Below are positions 47,466 through 58,426 of a DNA stretch of 64,000 nt, one piece after another; position 1 is the first letter of the stretch, and each line of letters opens with the position of its first letter. Source of the DNA: Temnothorax longispinosus (lineage: Eukaryota > Arthropoda > Insecta > Hymenoptera > Formicidae); contig NW_027270100.1 of the NCBI RefSeq assembly GCF_030848805.1, positions 248,001 to 312,000 of the forward strand. Direction: 5' to 3'. The notes below the pieces were generated by a model. It had not been told where the DNA came from. It ran no database searches and saw only the letters and a list, made by a program, of their open reading frames with translations. The translations under genes and the position numbers were made by a program.

Positions 47466-48106
47466 TCCCCGGAGTCCTACCTCGATCACGGACTCTCCAG
47501 TTAAGTAACCACTGAATCCTTCTCGAGTCTCTCTGAATCCAGAACCTTCCTATTTCCACATCAAGAATCTTCCTATCTCCACGTGCGTTACCGAACCCAG
47601 AGCCTTCAGCTCTCTCACTACATATAGAATTACGCGTCATATAGAAATACGCCATACGTTCGTCCCACTCGACAATTATATAAATATATATACATTCCTG
47701 ATTGTAATCTTGTTACTTTTGTAATCATATGTTAGCTCATAGATGTCCTATGTAGAATTATCGTAATATACAATCATTTTTCCACGATATCTTATTCTAC
47801 AAATTCTTACACCTCTTCGCACATCCTCCACTGATCCCACTTACACTACATCCACACACGAGGCAGTGCCGTACGAGCGGCACGTCTCCGCCTGTGGGTA
47901 TTCTAGTAATTGCAATAAGGCATCCGAATCACCGGTCCTCCCCTTGCGTCACATCTGCGTACGAGGCAGTGCCGTACGAGCGGCACGCTACCGTCCGTGG
48001 GTGCCTGGAGAGAGGCAATGCTGTACGAGCAGCACGCTTTCTCGCCACGAGCAAGGAGAACCAACCGAAGCGTATTTGCCTTTTAACCTCGATCAGTAGT
48101 TAACAA
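47466..48106 (+). other. Leader with three related RNA hairpins
   Basis: Stem/loop/stem at 47866-47883, 47969-47986 and 48018-48035, all with the loop TACGAG. The first two have GTGCCG/CGGCAC stems. The third has ATGCTG/CAGCAC, with a compensatory C-G to T-A change and one terminal mismatch. The preceding AGGCA is also shared. Function unknown. Confidence 0.7.
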
Positions 48107-48607
48107 ATGCCCAAGACGCGACGAAGCGGACTCAAGGTACGCACCCGCAGGCTCAACCGCCTTTTGTTCGGGTCCCCTCCGAATCCATTGTTAGGAGTCC
48201 TCTCCGACTACGCGCCTGATCCTGAATACGAAAAGTACTTCGTCGCGAGTTCCGCGTGCAAGGCGGACGTGAGACCAAAACTCGAAAACGTAACCTCAGT
48301 GCGCAAAATTAACATTAAAAGTATACAGTACATCTACGTTCCGTTGGACAAGGCCGAGTCTCGAGCAGATTACCAAGCATTCCGAAGGGCCCAGAATTAT
48401 CGGCTAACCCCGATCACCTTCACACCGGGGGGAGATTCCGATAATTCACCACCAGTTCCATCCTGGGAATTCATCGCTTCAATCAAAGAGGACGACCCCC
48501 GCCGGATCCGCCTGATCCAGCGTCGTGCCGAGATCCTACACCTGTGGTTCGACGCCTCACCACCAGAACACTGGGGTACCGCGGATCACCCATTGGAGCT
48601 TGATTAA
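48107..48607 (+). CDS. 166-aa basic-headed protein, unrecognised
   Basis: First ORF after the promoter and hairpins. The N-terminus is strongly basic (MPKTRRSGLKVRTRRLNRLL), the remainder mixed with prolines and ends WFDASPPEHWGTADHPLELD. No signal peptide or membrane segment. The stop is followed at once by AAAG/GTAAGTGA, a strong splice donor (about 48610), suggesting alternative splicing into the next ORF (acceptor CCTCTAG at about 48702). Function not inferred. Confidence 0.5.
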   Translation: MPKTRRSGLKVRTRRLNRLLFGSPPNPLLGVLSDYAPDPEYEKYFVASSACKADVRPKLENVTSVRKINIKSIQYIYVPLDKAESRADYQAFRRAQNYRLTPITFTPGGDSDNSPPVPSWEFIASIKEDDPRRIRLIQRRAEILHLWFDASPPEHWGTADHPLELD

Positions 48608-48645
48608 AGGTAAGTGACGACGCCCCTAGGCGCTAAGCGAACGGC

Positions 48646-48947
48646 ATGAGCGAGGCGGGCACGCGACGCCCCGCGCGCCGACTAACCCCATTGGCCTCTA
48701 GAATTGCACGGCGGAATTGGTTATCGCGCGCCGTATGTGTCTTTACTATCTGCCATCAAAATCGTAATAGCAAACACTACCTCTGTGAAGAGTGTTTCCG
48801 AGACCTAACGGGCCCGCAACGCCGCCAGTACGACTGCTTAGTCCGCCATTATATGCATATCGGTTACCGATACAAAGTCGAAGAGTGCGATTCGTGCGAC
48901 GCGTGATCGGAGAAATCCAGAGCCCCTCCGCGTGTACCACGTGCTGT
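48646..48947 (+). pseudogene. Zinc-type gene 2, probable one-base frameshift
   Basis: The ORF 48646-48906 gives C-x15-CEEC-x30-CDSC then stops at CDSCDA. The last CxxC (CTTC, 48933-48944) is 35 nt further on in another frame; one more base would give exactly x12, the spacing of genes 1 and 3. So this is likely the same protein with a one-nucleotide loss between 48898 and 48932, or a site of frameshifting, or an unseen splice. Alignable with gene 3: CV[FW][TS], QN[RK], CE[ED]C, RH[YF], ECDSC/TCSEC. The true start may be the exon after 48702. Confidence 0.55.
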
Positions 48948-49023
48948 GAAATATTCTCTGACGTAAAACGTTCGGTGGAACACGAGGGAGGAGACCAATA
49001 TTTAGAACGCGAATCTACGATAA

Positions 49024-49479
49024 TTGCCATCTCCCAAACTAGAGTTTAGCGCTCCATTGTTCATGTGTCCCGGACATCCGGTAAATCGGCAACCTCCGGA
49101 GGTAGTGTTACCCCCTAGCCCTATCAGAGCATGGCTAATGACGGAAATCTGTGTCTGGTCGTTGTTTTTCCAAAATAAAACTACGGGGGTCATTATTTGT
49201 GAGGATTGCCAGCTTGGCAAATACCAGCCCTTCCGGCAAGATTTCGAAGGCGTCCTCAGGCACTTCGTGCAATACGGTCCGCGGATAGAGTTCCCCACGT
49301 GTAGCGAGTGCAGTAAGGTTCTAGCCGACTGCCGGCCCGCTTTCGAATGTTACGCATGCACTAGAGTAGAAGAACCGTTTGAACGATATCTGACGAATCC
49401 TCTAAATCAACGGTACGGTGATGACCTACCGAACCTAAATCTCCCAGTGAGAGTGCGGATCGGCCAAACGATTTGGTGA
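49024..49479 (+). CDS. Zinc-type gene 3, intact 151-aa cysteine-rich protein
   Basis: C-x15-CEDC-x30-CSEC-x12-CYAC within residues about 43-116, followed by a C-terminal tail ending RVRIGQTIW. It is the complete family member and defines the spacing. The first ATG gives MPSPKLEFSAPLFMCPGHP; a spliced start is possible. The cysteine pairs predict structural zinc. Nothing marks it as nuclease, ligase or polymerase. It lies head to tail with gene 2 (about 75 bp apart) and faces the membrane-protein ORF on the other strand. Confidence 0.55.
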   Translation: MPSPKLEFSAPLFMCPGHPVNRQPPEVVLPPSPIRAWLMTEICVWSLFFQNKTTGVIICEDCQLGKYQPFRQDFEGVLRHFVQYGPRIEFPTCSECSKVLADCRPAFECYACTRVEEPFERYLTNPLNQRYGDDLPNLNLPVRVRIGQTIW

Positions 49480-49557
49480 CGGGCGTCTGGATAGCGAATT
49501 ACCTCGGTCGCAGGTATCCCCGGATAGAGCCCCTTGGCTCGATAACCCGAAAAGCGA

Positions 49558-49893
49558 CTAGTCCCGTATAAGCGATCCAAGTACCGCCCCCTGCGGCCGC
49601 GATCTATCGGGACGTAACACATGTACTTCTTCTCGTAGGTTACACTGAAGTGTTCCCGTTCTTAAGCCAAATTGTTCGCATTCGGGCTCGGTGTCTCGGC
49701 TTTTATTCTCTACTAAGGAGCAAGGGGTAGGTCCCTTGGTTCCTTTGTCACGGTAGCATCGTGCATAAAATAAATTCGCAGTACTGCTGATCCAAGAAGT
49801 CCTGCTTATCATCCAGATAATGACCACAAGTATTCCGAGAACACTCATGCCCCATCCTACTGCACTATAGGTGATGAGTCTTTGTTCTTGCAT
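49558..49893 (-). CDS. Single-pass membrane protein, unrecognised
   Basis: 111 aa with one hydrophobic segment at residues about 8-27 (VGWGMSVLGILVVIIWMI), followed by a cysteine-containing, presumably lumenal part (four Cys). The short basic-free N-terminus suggests a signal anchor. Repeat copy F begins 38 bp upstream of the ATG, so the promoter or an upstream exon may be cut off. Confidence 0.45.
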   Translation of the reverse strand: MQEQRLITYSAVGWGMSVLGILVVIIWMISRTSWISSTANLFYARCYRDKGTKGPTPCSLVENKSRDTEPECEQFGLRTGTLQCNLREEVHVLRPDRSRPQGAVLGSLIRD

Positions 49894-50122
49894 CTTTCTA
49901 TCCTTGATCTGGCGTGCTTTCTCAATGATGTGTGACGTCCTGGGTGATGCGAGGTGGCTCGATCCGGCAGAACGTCTCCGTTGATAGGTTCTTTTTCTTG
50001 CAGTTAAGGAGGTAAAACCCCAGGATAATTAACTGTTGATCGGCGATGTGGATTATGGCTCTTTGGATCCGTTGAAGGTAGGTATTCAATAATCTTTATC
50101 TTTCTTTTGATATAAAAGAGTA

Positions 50123-53100
50123 AGGTAAATGCACCTATTTGCGTCCATGTAAGGGTTATAGCAGAATAGAAGACCAATATATGAGTATAATCTATTCCAG
50201 TTTGATTAAAAATCATTACTGATTGAAAAATAGATATTTCTTTATGGAAAAAAGCTTTTGTTTTGACAAATTGCTACATATTGCACCGGAAAATTATAAA
50301 ATTACGCGAAGGTATCATTGTATGTCGTTGCGTCCGCCTGATTCGTTTTCGAACTTATTTGCGTCCATTGCGTTGCCCCGTTTGCGTCAGGACGCAAACT
50401 AGTACACGATTTGACTGCACTATTTTGCGTCCGTCATGGATAAAATGAATATGTATTGGATGTTTTACTATCTACACTCCTGATAAAAATAATTTATAAA
50501 AATTATATTTATTATAAAAATGAGTCCATATTAGTTAAGGCAATTTCCAAATTTGATGGTTCGTAATTTTACTGTGAAAATTATATAAATATGACTGGTA
50601 ATACATCAAAAACATTATAAGACGTAACTTTTGTTTCAAAATATTTATTCGAGCTACTTAATTAGTAGTGATCAAATTAACATTGTTTATTGAAAAAATA
50701 ATCATCAAATAACAGCTGCTATTTATGATCGATTATTAATCATTTATCATTTATGAAAATTGTCGTTAATATTATTTTGTAATACTTATATTATTAAAAA
50801 CATAATATTTAAAACATAATAGAACAATCATAGAAAATTGAAAAAATAATTATTTACGACCAATTTGCTTGCATTAACGCTTCCTTTTTTTCACATCTTT
50901 AGTTTTAGATGTTTTCTTTTCAGCTTTTTCAAGCTCTTTCTGGGCTTTCTTTTCAGCTCTTTCGATTTCTTTGCGTTTCTTCGTTTCTTCAGCTATCCTC
51001 TTCTTTTCCGCAGCTGCTTCTTGACGCATTCTTTTTCTATTTTCCACTTCTGCTCGATGTTTCCTTTTTTCTTCTTCAAGATGATCATGATGAGCTTTCC
51101 ATTCGGCTGACGTGGCAACACTCGGTGTTTTGATCCTCGCCTTCCTTTTCTTTTCTGGGCCAGTTTTTGGTTTAGGCCAAAACAAGAATTGTTTGAAAGG
51201 GGACGACACGTTTGGAGGAATGTGGTTCGTATTCTCTGTAAAAAAAAATCGCAACTTTTTCATTATCTTAAGATTCATTGTGTTGCTGTGAGAAATCCTA
51301 ATTTACCTTTATTGTCACTCTCTTTTGATACATGTGGTGCAGTGGTTACATCTTCAGTGTCAATATTTGTTGGCCTAAAACGAAAAACAACTATAATGCA
51401 ACAAAGTAATGTTATGTGCATTGCGCGTGTAAATTATAGGTGTATGAGGGTATCAAAAAAGTGTAATTCATAAATAAAATGTACTTTAAAATTGACTCGC
51501 AGTTATCGTTGTTAATCTCGTGAATTTCAGACAACAGCGGATCTTTCTGCTCGTCAACAACAATAACAAGATCTTCTACATCTTGCTCTGCCGACTCATT
51601 AAAAAGTTCTTGAAATGTTATGTCGAAAGAAAAGCCAGAGTTTTCGTTGGGGATAGTCTTACAATCGTTATCATTTTCGATGACAATCAAATCGATTTTT
51701 TCGTTTTTTTCTTCACCAGGAAAACTTGATGGATTCCCTATGTGCAGAAAACAACAATTCTGAATTAAAATGATTGCCAGAGATAATGTGGAATAATTTT
51801 TCGAATGATAAACTTTTTATGCCAATTAGACATGGTAAAAAAATTCGTTTAAAAATTTGAAGCTCAATTTTGATTGTAATATTGAAATCGGGTATCGTCG
51901 AGATTATTAAATTTATTAATATATAATAAAATTAAATTTTATATAAATTGAAAGTCTACAAGCCACTATTCAAAAAATAAATATAATTATTAAAATCAGT
52001 AAAATTATTAATTGGAAAGAAATTATGCGATATACTGCACACAAAAAACCTGAGATTTGGTGAAAAAATTAAAAATATGTAAAATGTATCGTACTTGTGA
52101 TTCCAGCAACTTTTTGCCAAAATAGAAAGAGACTTCGATCGTCGACAGCGCCTTCCCAAACGCCAGTTTTACCAGCTTCTTTAAAGTCTTCCAGCAATTC
52201 GCTATCGATGTTTTGTTCGATGAATTTCAAATGACTTTGATGGGCAATTTGGATGTTTTTTGCATTCGTCGGTGTCATCTGCGTCTGTAGATTTTCTTTG
52301 GTCTTCTTCAACAGTTCATTTTGTGCAAGTGCGTCTGGTGAAAATGGACAAAGACCACATTTTTTGAATCCATTCTTCATCACCTCTGGCATATTGATTT
52401 TATCGACAGCTTTTTTAAGAAGCTGTCCGAAATCTTCTTTACGTATTTTTTTCTGAAAGTTATCAGATTCTATACGCCAATCGTTGATAGTATTCCGCCA
52501 GGTAGATTTCAGGGTATGGAAAAGAGCAACGTCGAGGGGCTGAATAAGATGGGTCGCGTTGGGAATAAACGAAACCAATTCTATTTCCTTACTCACACAA
52601 AATTCAACAAGTGGTACCGTCACATGTGAAGAATGACCGTCAACGTAAAGTATCACTGGTCTTTGGATGTTATTTGCAGTCAACCAGGGTTCAAACGTGT
52701 GAGTAATATATTCATAAAAAGATTCCGCTGTCATCCATCCGCTGCTCGTTTTCCCAATGACCCAATCCGATGGCATGCTTTGCGAAATGCTGTAAGGCAA
52801 ACGTTCGTAGGCGAATACAATCATAGGGGGAACAAGATCACCGTTCGCATTTGTCATAAACAAAACGGTGAGGCACTCTTTCTCATCATTTTGAACATAA
52901 TTATAGACTGCCTTGTCTCCTTTCTTAGTTAGAACTCGCTCTCCCTTGGGGCAAAGATAAAAGGCAGATTCATCGCAATTAAATATGCGAGATCCGTCGA
53001 TGTTCATAAGATCTTTTTCCTTCCAATACTTTTCTACCTCATCGAACCACGCCCTTAAAGCTGACTCCGTAATCAAAGCTCGACTTTTGCTCAAATTTTG

Positions 53101-54492
53101 AGCTACACGTTGTGAAATCTGCGGGTGCCGACGAAAAAACCCTTCAAGCCACCTACGCCCTGGGCGTCCTTCAGTAAAGGGAGTTTCTCGTCTTAGTTTT
53201 TTGACTAATTCTGCCACACTGTGCACGAGAATCGTTTTTGTGACTGGAAAACCTCTCTTACTAAGGTATAAAATCCAATTTTCCAGCTCTTCTTCCTCTT
53301 TAGTTGTTAGAACTGTAGCAGGTCCCGATGATGCTGCCAAAGGTCTTCTCCCTTTCAATTTGTCGAGAAGCGTTGTTTTTGGGATGCCGGTGATTTTGCT
53401 AACTGAAAAAACCGATCTTCCGGATCTGATAAGTCCGAGAGCATCATTTACTTCAGCCTGCGTCCATTTTTTCTAATTTTTCCCATTCTTGATTGTTTAC
53501 AATGTCGCACTGCAAAAAATATAATCGTATTCTAACAGACAATTATATACTTTCCGATATATATTATAGAATTCTCTTTATTCTCTTTATTTTAAGCAAT
53601 CCAGCTCAACAAGCTATTCAAAATGATTTCATCACACGAAAGGTCAGTAAATTATTAATTTTACACAATAGTAGCAAAGCAGGGCAACAACATCCTAATG
53701 TACATGCGTACGTCAATTAATGTTATCCTGATTTCTTGTTCATCATTGACGTATCTTGAATGATAAACTAATGAGTAAAAAAAATTCACATTTGACAGTG
53801 AATCGTTCGGTCGCAAATAGAAACAGAATGTGTAGGGCCCCCATTTGCGTGTGCTCTTCAGAGGTTATGGTGGACTTGAATTATTCTGATAAAAAGTATA
53901 TTACTTTATAGGTTGTGCCGCAGAAAAAAACAGTGCACATCGAAAAAGTGATATTTTTCGCATCATTCACGACAATTTTTAGCATGAATACACTGACGAT
54001 TCAATTACTTTGAATATTCGAAGCAACCGGACGCACGCATGAACATTAGGATGTTGTTGCGTTGCTTTGCTATTATTGTGTGAAATTAATAATTTACTGA
54101 CCTTTCGTGTGATGAAATCACACGTTTTGAGTAGCTTGTGGAGCTGGATTGCTTAAAACACTTGGACTTACCTCGTGATTATTTCTCAGGATCCGCAACA
54201 ACAATACAAATGACAGTCACTTTCACCGTCCGATCTAGTAAGAATTTGCCCTCAGCGCACGCTTATACACAGATGGTCACTCACGGCGCGCACTATGAAA
54301 ATTGAAACCGTGTTATAATTTTTTAATTTCAATGAAACACATTTTAAAATAGACACAATTATAGAATATTGTCTATAGAATGGAATAAATATTCTTCATG
54401 AATCAATAAGTGTGGATATTAATTGATTTTATTATTTTTTAATCAGATTCGGACGCAAATAGGTGCACGGACGCAAATAGGTGCGTTTACCT
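50123..54492. mobile_element. Pogo/Tigger-type transposon in copy F
   Basis: 4370 bp, ends AGGTAAATGCACC and GGTGCGTTTACCT, flanked by TA (50121-50122, 54493-54494). The empty site AGAGTATGG is seen in copy H. Subterminal copies of CACCTATTTGCGTCC recur at both ends (doubled at the right). An internal inverted repeat of about 125 bp (53590-53715 against 54025-54160) lies upstream of the gene. It encodes one four-exon transposase gene. Confidence 0.94.
50874..53486 (-). pseudogene. Pogo transposase, four exons, one homopolymer frameshift at the start
   Basis: Exons 53486-52095, 51737-51485, 51374-51307 and 51235-50874, phases consistent. The N-terminal Psq-type HTH (WTQAEVNDALGLIRSGRSVF, ITGIPKTTLLDKLKG), CENP-B-like HTH (GRPGRRWLEGFFRRHP) and DDD core (FNCDESAF, LYVDGHSSHV, THLIQPLDVALF) are followed by downstream exons with an acidic stretch and a long lysine/glutamate coiled coil ending KDVKKRKR. 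The ATG at 53486 runs out of frame because an A run near 53470 is one base short (a TAG/K-K-W conflict). Otherwise open for over 690 codons. Confidence 0.9.
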
Positions 54493-57400
54493 TATGGTAT
54501 TTATTGTAGAACTTTTGCGATACAAGTGGTTTATGTGGGAGGATGGAACAAGTATAAGATATGTGACCTTTCCTGGCTCGTTCCACACTCTCCGTCGAGA
54601 GGGTGAAAGATTCCGCTTTTATACAATTTTGGAAATGGTAGTGGGAGGTGACCGCACCTCGTTACAATGAGTCATAAGGCGTTGTCTAGCGGATGTGAGT
54701 CTACTTCTAGTGGTGTGGCTCGCTTGCCAGCAATGAGTCATGGGGTGGTGTCTTGAAATTCGTTACCTTATATGGTCATGCGTTGCGCTCTGCTTCGACA
54801 TGTCCATATATGGTCTATGCGAAGATTAGATTCACTCGAATGAGTCATACAGGCGACTTATCTGAATTCTATTTCTTTTCTCTATTCTGACAACAATTGT
54901 AATAAGAGCGATACCTTCTTTCATTATAAAAATCTCAATATGATTTTTAAAGAAATCTTTAATATTTGAATTTTAAAATGTGCAAATATATGTTAAATAT
55001 TATTTAAGTTTCTTCAGACATACTTTACATTCAATAGAATAATTCAATAGTACAATTAAAGTCATTATTAGCATGTCTAAAGTATAAAAGATATTGCTCT
55101 CTTTGTCTAACAGTTACTATAGTATATCTGACTCTCTCTCTTTCTCTCTTTCAGATCGTACAATACTCGCATCTCGCTCAGATTCGCGTTCCTTATGCTA
55201 CGCATATACAATTTTATCTTTCTCTGGTTCGTGAGTGGCGCTTCAGTGTTGGATGCTCGAGATTTATATTAATTTTAGTAAATATATATATATTTTGCTA
55301 ATAATAATATTGATAAAAGTAATGTTAGCGGCGGTAATAATGATTCTAATATCATGTTAATAATATACCGTGCAGGTAGAAATGGTCAGCATTCTCATTA
55401 GTACAGCAAATCAATAAAACTAAATTGTTTATGTATAATAAAATTTTTATTATTTTTGTATCTCACGAACGGTTGAAAATTTGGTAGGAGTGTATAGGAA
55501 ACATATTGTAGGACTTTCACTAAAGCATAATATAGCATTGAAAAATTTTATTGTTAATATATGTATTTGTTAATAACAAATTATTAATTAAATAAATTGG
55601 TATTTTTTAATTCGCGTATTGATATTGTTATGTTCTTTTTATTTAAGAAATTTCGAATTTCTAATATCATCTTATTTATGAGCATTCTTTATTTTATTGT
55701 TATAAATATTTTGTAAATAAACAATTGCAGAAATAAAAGTTATTATCATTTTTCGTAGGTGTATTGATGCAGAGTTTACGTGCGCGGTCAGAATTCGTGT
55801 TTACCCGGACGAGTTTTTATCCACATAATTGTTTCATCCACATAATTGTCAATTATATGGACGAATGCAGACGGAGGTATGTATTTTGTTAATTAATTAG
55901 GTGTAGCGAGTTGTTAAAAATTATGTTTTTTATACGGGCTTGAAGAGGAAGGTTCAAACTTAATTTACATGCAAACGGGGTATTTTTAGCAGGCGTAGTT
56001 TAAGAGATATTAAGGATCGAAGTTCGATCCAGTCGAATTTTCGATATTTAGGGCGTATAATATCAATTATATGGCACAACTCCCATGCTAAACCGTTATA
56101 CCGGGTGTCTTTCCCTTTGGAATTTTTTGTAGCCTCAACGAGTGACGAGGTTTTGACTTATACAAAAGTTGTTGTGCATAACCTGGGGCACATGTTAACG
56201 GCTATTATTAGTGTGGTTAATTATTTATTTATAATTGTTTAGAAAAATAAGTTGCAAAATCGAACAATCTTGTAGTAAGTATTTTTTCATTAAGTCGATC
56301 GGTTTTTCGAGATGATTTTGATGACGTAGTTAGTAAAATGGTATTGATATAATTTTAATTGTTTATAACAATTGTTTTTGAAAAATATTAATAAGATAGT
56401 AGTTATTTCAATGTGGTGTTTTTCCATAAATACAAGAGAATGTATTTCTATAATTGTTTTATCTCCGTCTATTTGTTTTCATTTTTATTTTAATTTATTA
56501 AAAGTCTATAGGGCTATCCTTGTCTTACTCTCTGTGAACTGGTATTAAACTATTCTCGTCTTTCATGGGGCAAATATTCAATTTTTAATCTCGTTTATTA
56601 GTTTAATTAATTTAAATAGAAAATCGGCGTTAACGTTACTGGTGTTTAGGAGTATGAGAGATTCCATTTTTATCATAATAAAGTGTCAAAATTTTCGTTC
56701 AGAAATGAAATTTTCTTGTCTTAAAATGTATAAAAAACTAAAATATTAATGTAAAAGTGATTTGGTCTTTGTAAGTCTAAAGTGTAGGAAATTCAAAATG
56801 GCGGACGTGAAACTTTAATAATTTATAACTCGAAAACGGTAAGAGATAAAAAGATGGGGTTTCTTTCATTGTGTTTGGACAATTAAGGGCATTATTTTAG
56901 GTTGTTTAAAATTTCTGTGTTTTATGGATTTCCGTAATTTTTAATTATATCTCGGAATTAAGAAGAGATATGATGTGGGGGTTTTTGTGAGGTTACTTGA
57001 CATGCTCTGCTGAGTGTCTGCAGTGATTTTATTCATTAATTTTAATAATGTTTTTATGATAAATTTTATTGTTAATTAATTTATTTTGAAAGATCCAACA
57101 ATGATTTATAATCAAAAGTTGTTTGACTTTTTATGATAGTTCCAGTAGTCACACTAACTAGGTCTGTTAATAATATAATTTAATTGTTTATAACAATCAT
57201 GTTTGAGAAATGCTAGTAAGATAATTATTATTTTAGCGTAATAATATTCTTTAGGCACAAAAGGTTATGTTCTTATGAATAATCTGTTTTTAATTTATTT
57301 ATTTATATTTTATTTTAATTTCCTTATTTTATTCTTATGGAACATGCATTTATTTTTGTTAGATCCGTGTATCAAACTGAATTTATATTGCATAAAGGAT

Positions 57401-57565
57401 ATCATAAAGCTTGTAATATTCATTTACGATCAATTTTAGTGATTCTGGGGAATTTTTACAAGCAATTGTCCAAAAGTTTATAGTGTGATTCATGAAAATG
57501 GGGCTTAAGCTTGAAAGGGTGCCTTTAGGCAGCCATGTTCTCTAGGCTTGGGCCACTTACTTTAA

Positions 57566-58265
57566 GGGGTAACACCACTCTAGAAGCAGAAAAAAAAGGC
57601 CTAACTTTGACAATTTATTTTAGGAGTATGAAAAAAGGGATATGATTTCTTTTCAGAAGGTTTATTTAACACATATTGAAGTACAAAAAAAAATTTTTTA
57701 TTTTCTTTTTCATACAAAATATCGGCGACAGAGCCCATCTTCAAAATCGTCTAACGCCTAAACGGGCGGACAGATTTCTCGAAAACTATAAGACCTGGAA
57801 CAAAAAACGAAAAAAATTTATAATCTATATACTATTGGCTTTGGAACCACGTAGGGGTTTTTTTTAAATCAAATTTTGTAGAAATGGCACACTTTTGAAG
57901 AAAAAAATCGATTCTAAAATCGTTTTTTTTCTTCAAAAGTGTGCCATTTCTACAAAATTTGATTTAAAAAAAACCCCTACGTGGTTCCAAAGCCAATAGT
58001 ATATAGATTATAAATTTTTTTCGTTTTTTGTTCCAGGTCTTATAGTTTTCGAGAAATCTGTCCGCCCGTTTAGGCGTTAGACGATTTTGAAGATGGGCTC
58101 TGTCGCCGATATTTTATATGAAAATAAAAATAAAAAATTTTTTTTCGTACTTCAATATGTGTTAAATAAACCCTCTGAAAAGAAATCATATCCCTTTTTT
58201 CATACTCCTAAAATAAATTGTCAAAGTTAGGCCTTTTTTTTCTGCTTCTAGAGTGGTGTTACCCC
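57566..58265. mobile_element. 700-bp foldback MITE with TTAA duplication
   Basis: Almost perfect palindrome with arms of about 345 bp, ends GGGGTAACACCACTC and its complement, flanked by TTAA on both sides (57562-57565, 58266-58269). TTAA duplication is the piggyBac signature. The 63-codon ORF in one arm is incidental. Transcription would give a very long hairpin RNA. Confidence 0.95.
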
Positions 58266-58426
58266 TTAAGAACGCTTGCTCGCATCAGCTGAGTGATTGT
58301 TATGACAGTTAAGTTAAGGTGTGATTATTTATTCTTATATTGTTTTCAGGTGCTGTGCAATATGGATGGAAATCAAAAAATTTATGCGGCTGAAATATAG
58401 CGGTGATTATACCGTCAGACGTGACA

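Larger units (their letters stand above)
49931..58426 (-). repeat. Long LTR-like repeat, copy F, carrying pogo and a foldback element
   Basis: TGTGACGTCC at 49931 to CAGACGTGACA at 58426. Own sequence is 49931-50122, 54495-57565 and 58270-58426. The flanks (GATG left, AAAG right) do not match, because at the right it abuts a truncated sense copy G. Confidence 0.88.

Noticed and set aside
53575..54160. Separate MITE made of the inverted repeat inside the pogo element
   Set aside because: Arms lack defined ends and a target duplication, so I treat it as an internal inverted repeat.
57676..57867. 63-codon ORF in the foldback element
   Set aside because: Lies in one palindrome arm, low complexity, no homology signal; incidental.
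58318..58426. Conserved MDGN-type mini ORF after TTTTCAG at the repeat end
   Set aside because: Conserved because it is repeat terminus; it stops after about 12 codons and the start is mutated in other copies.
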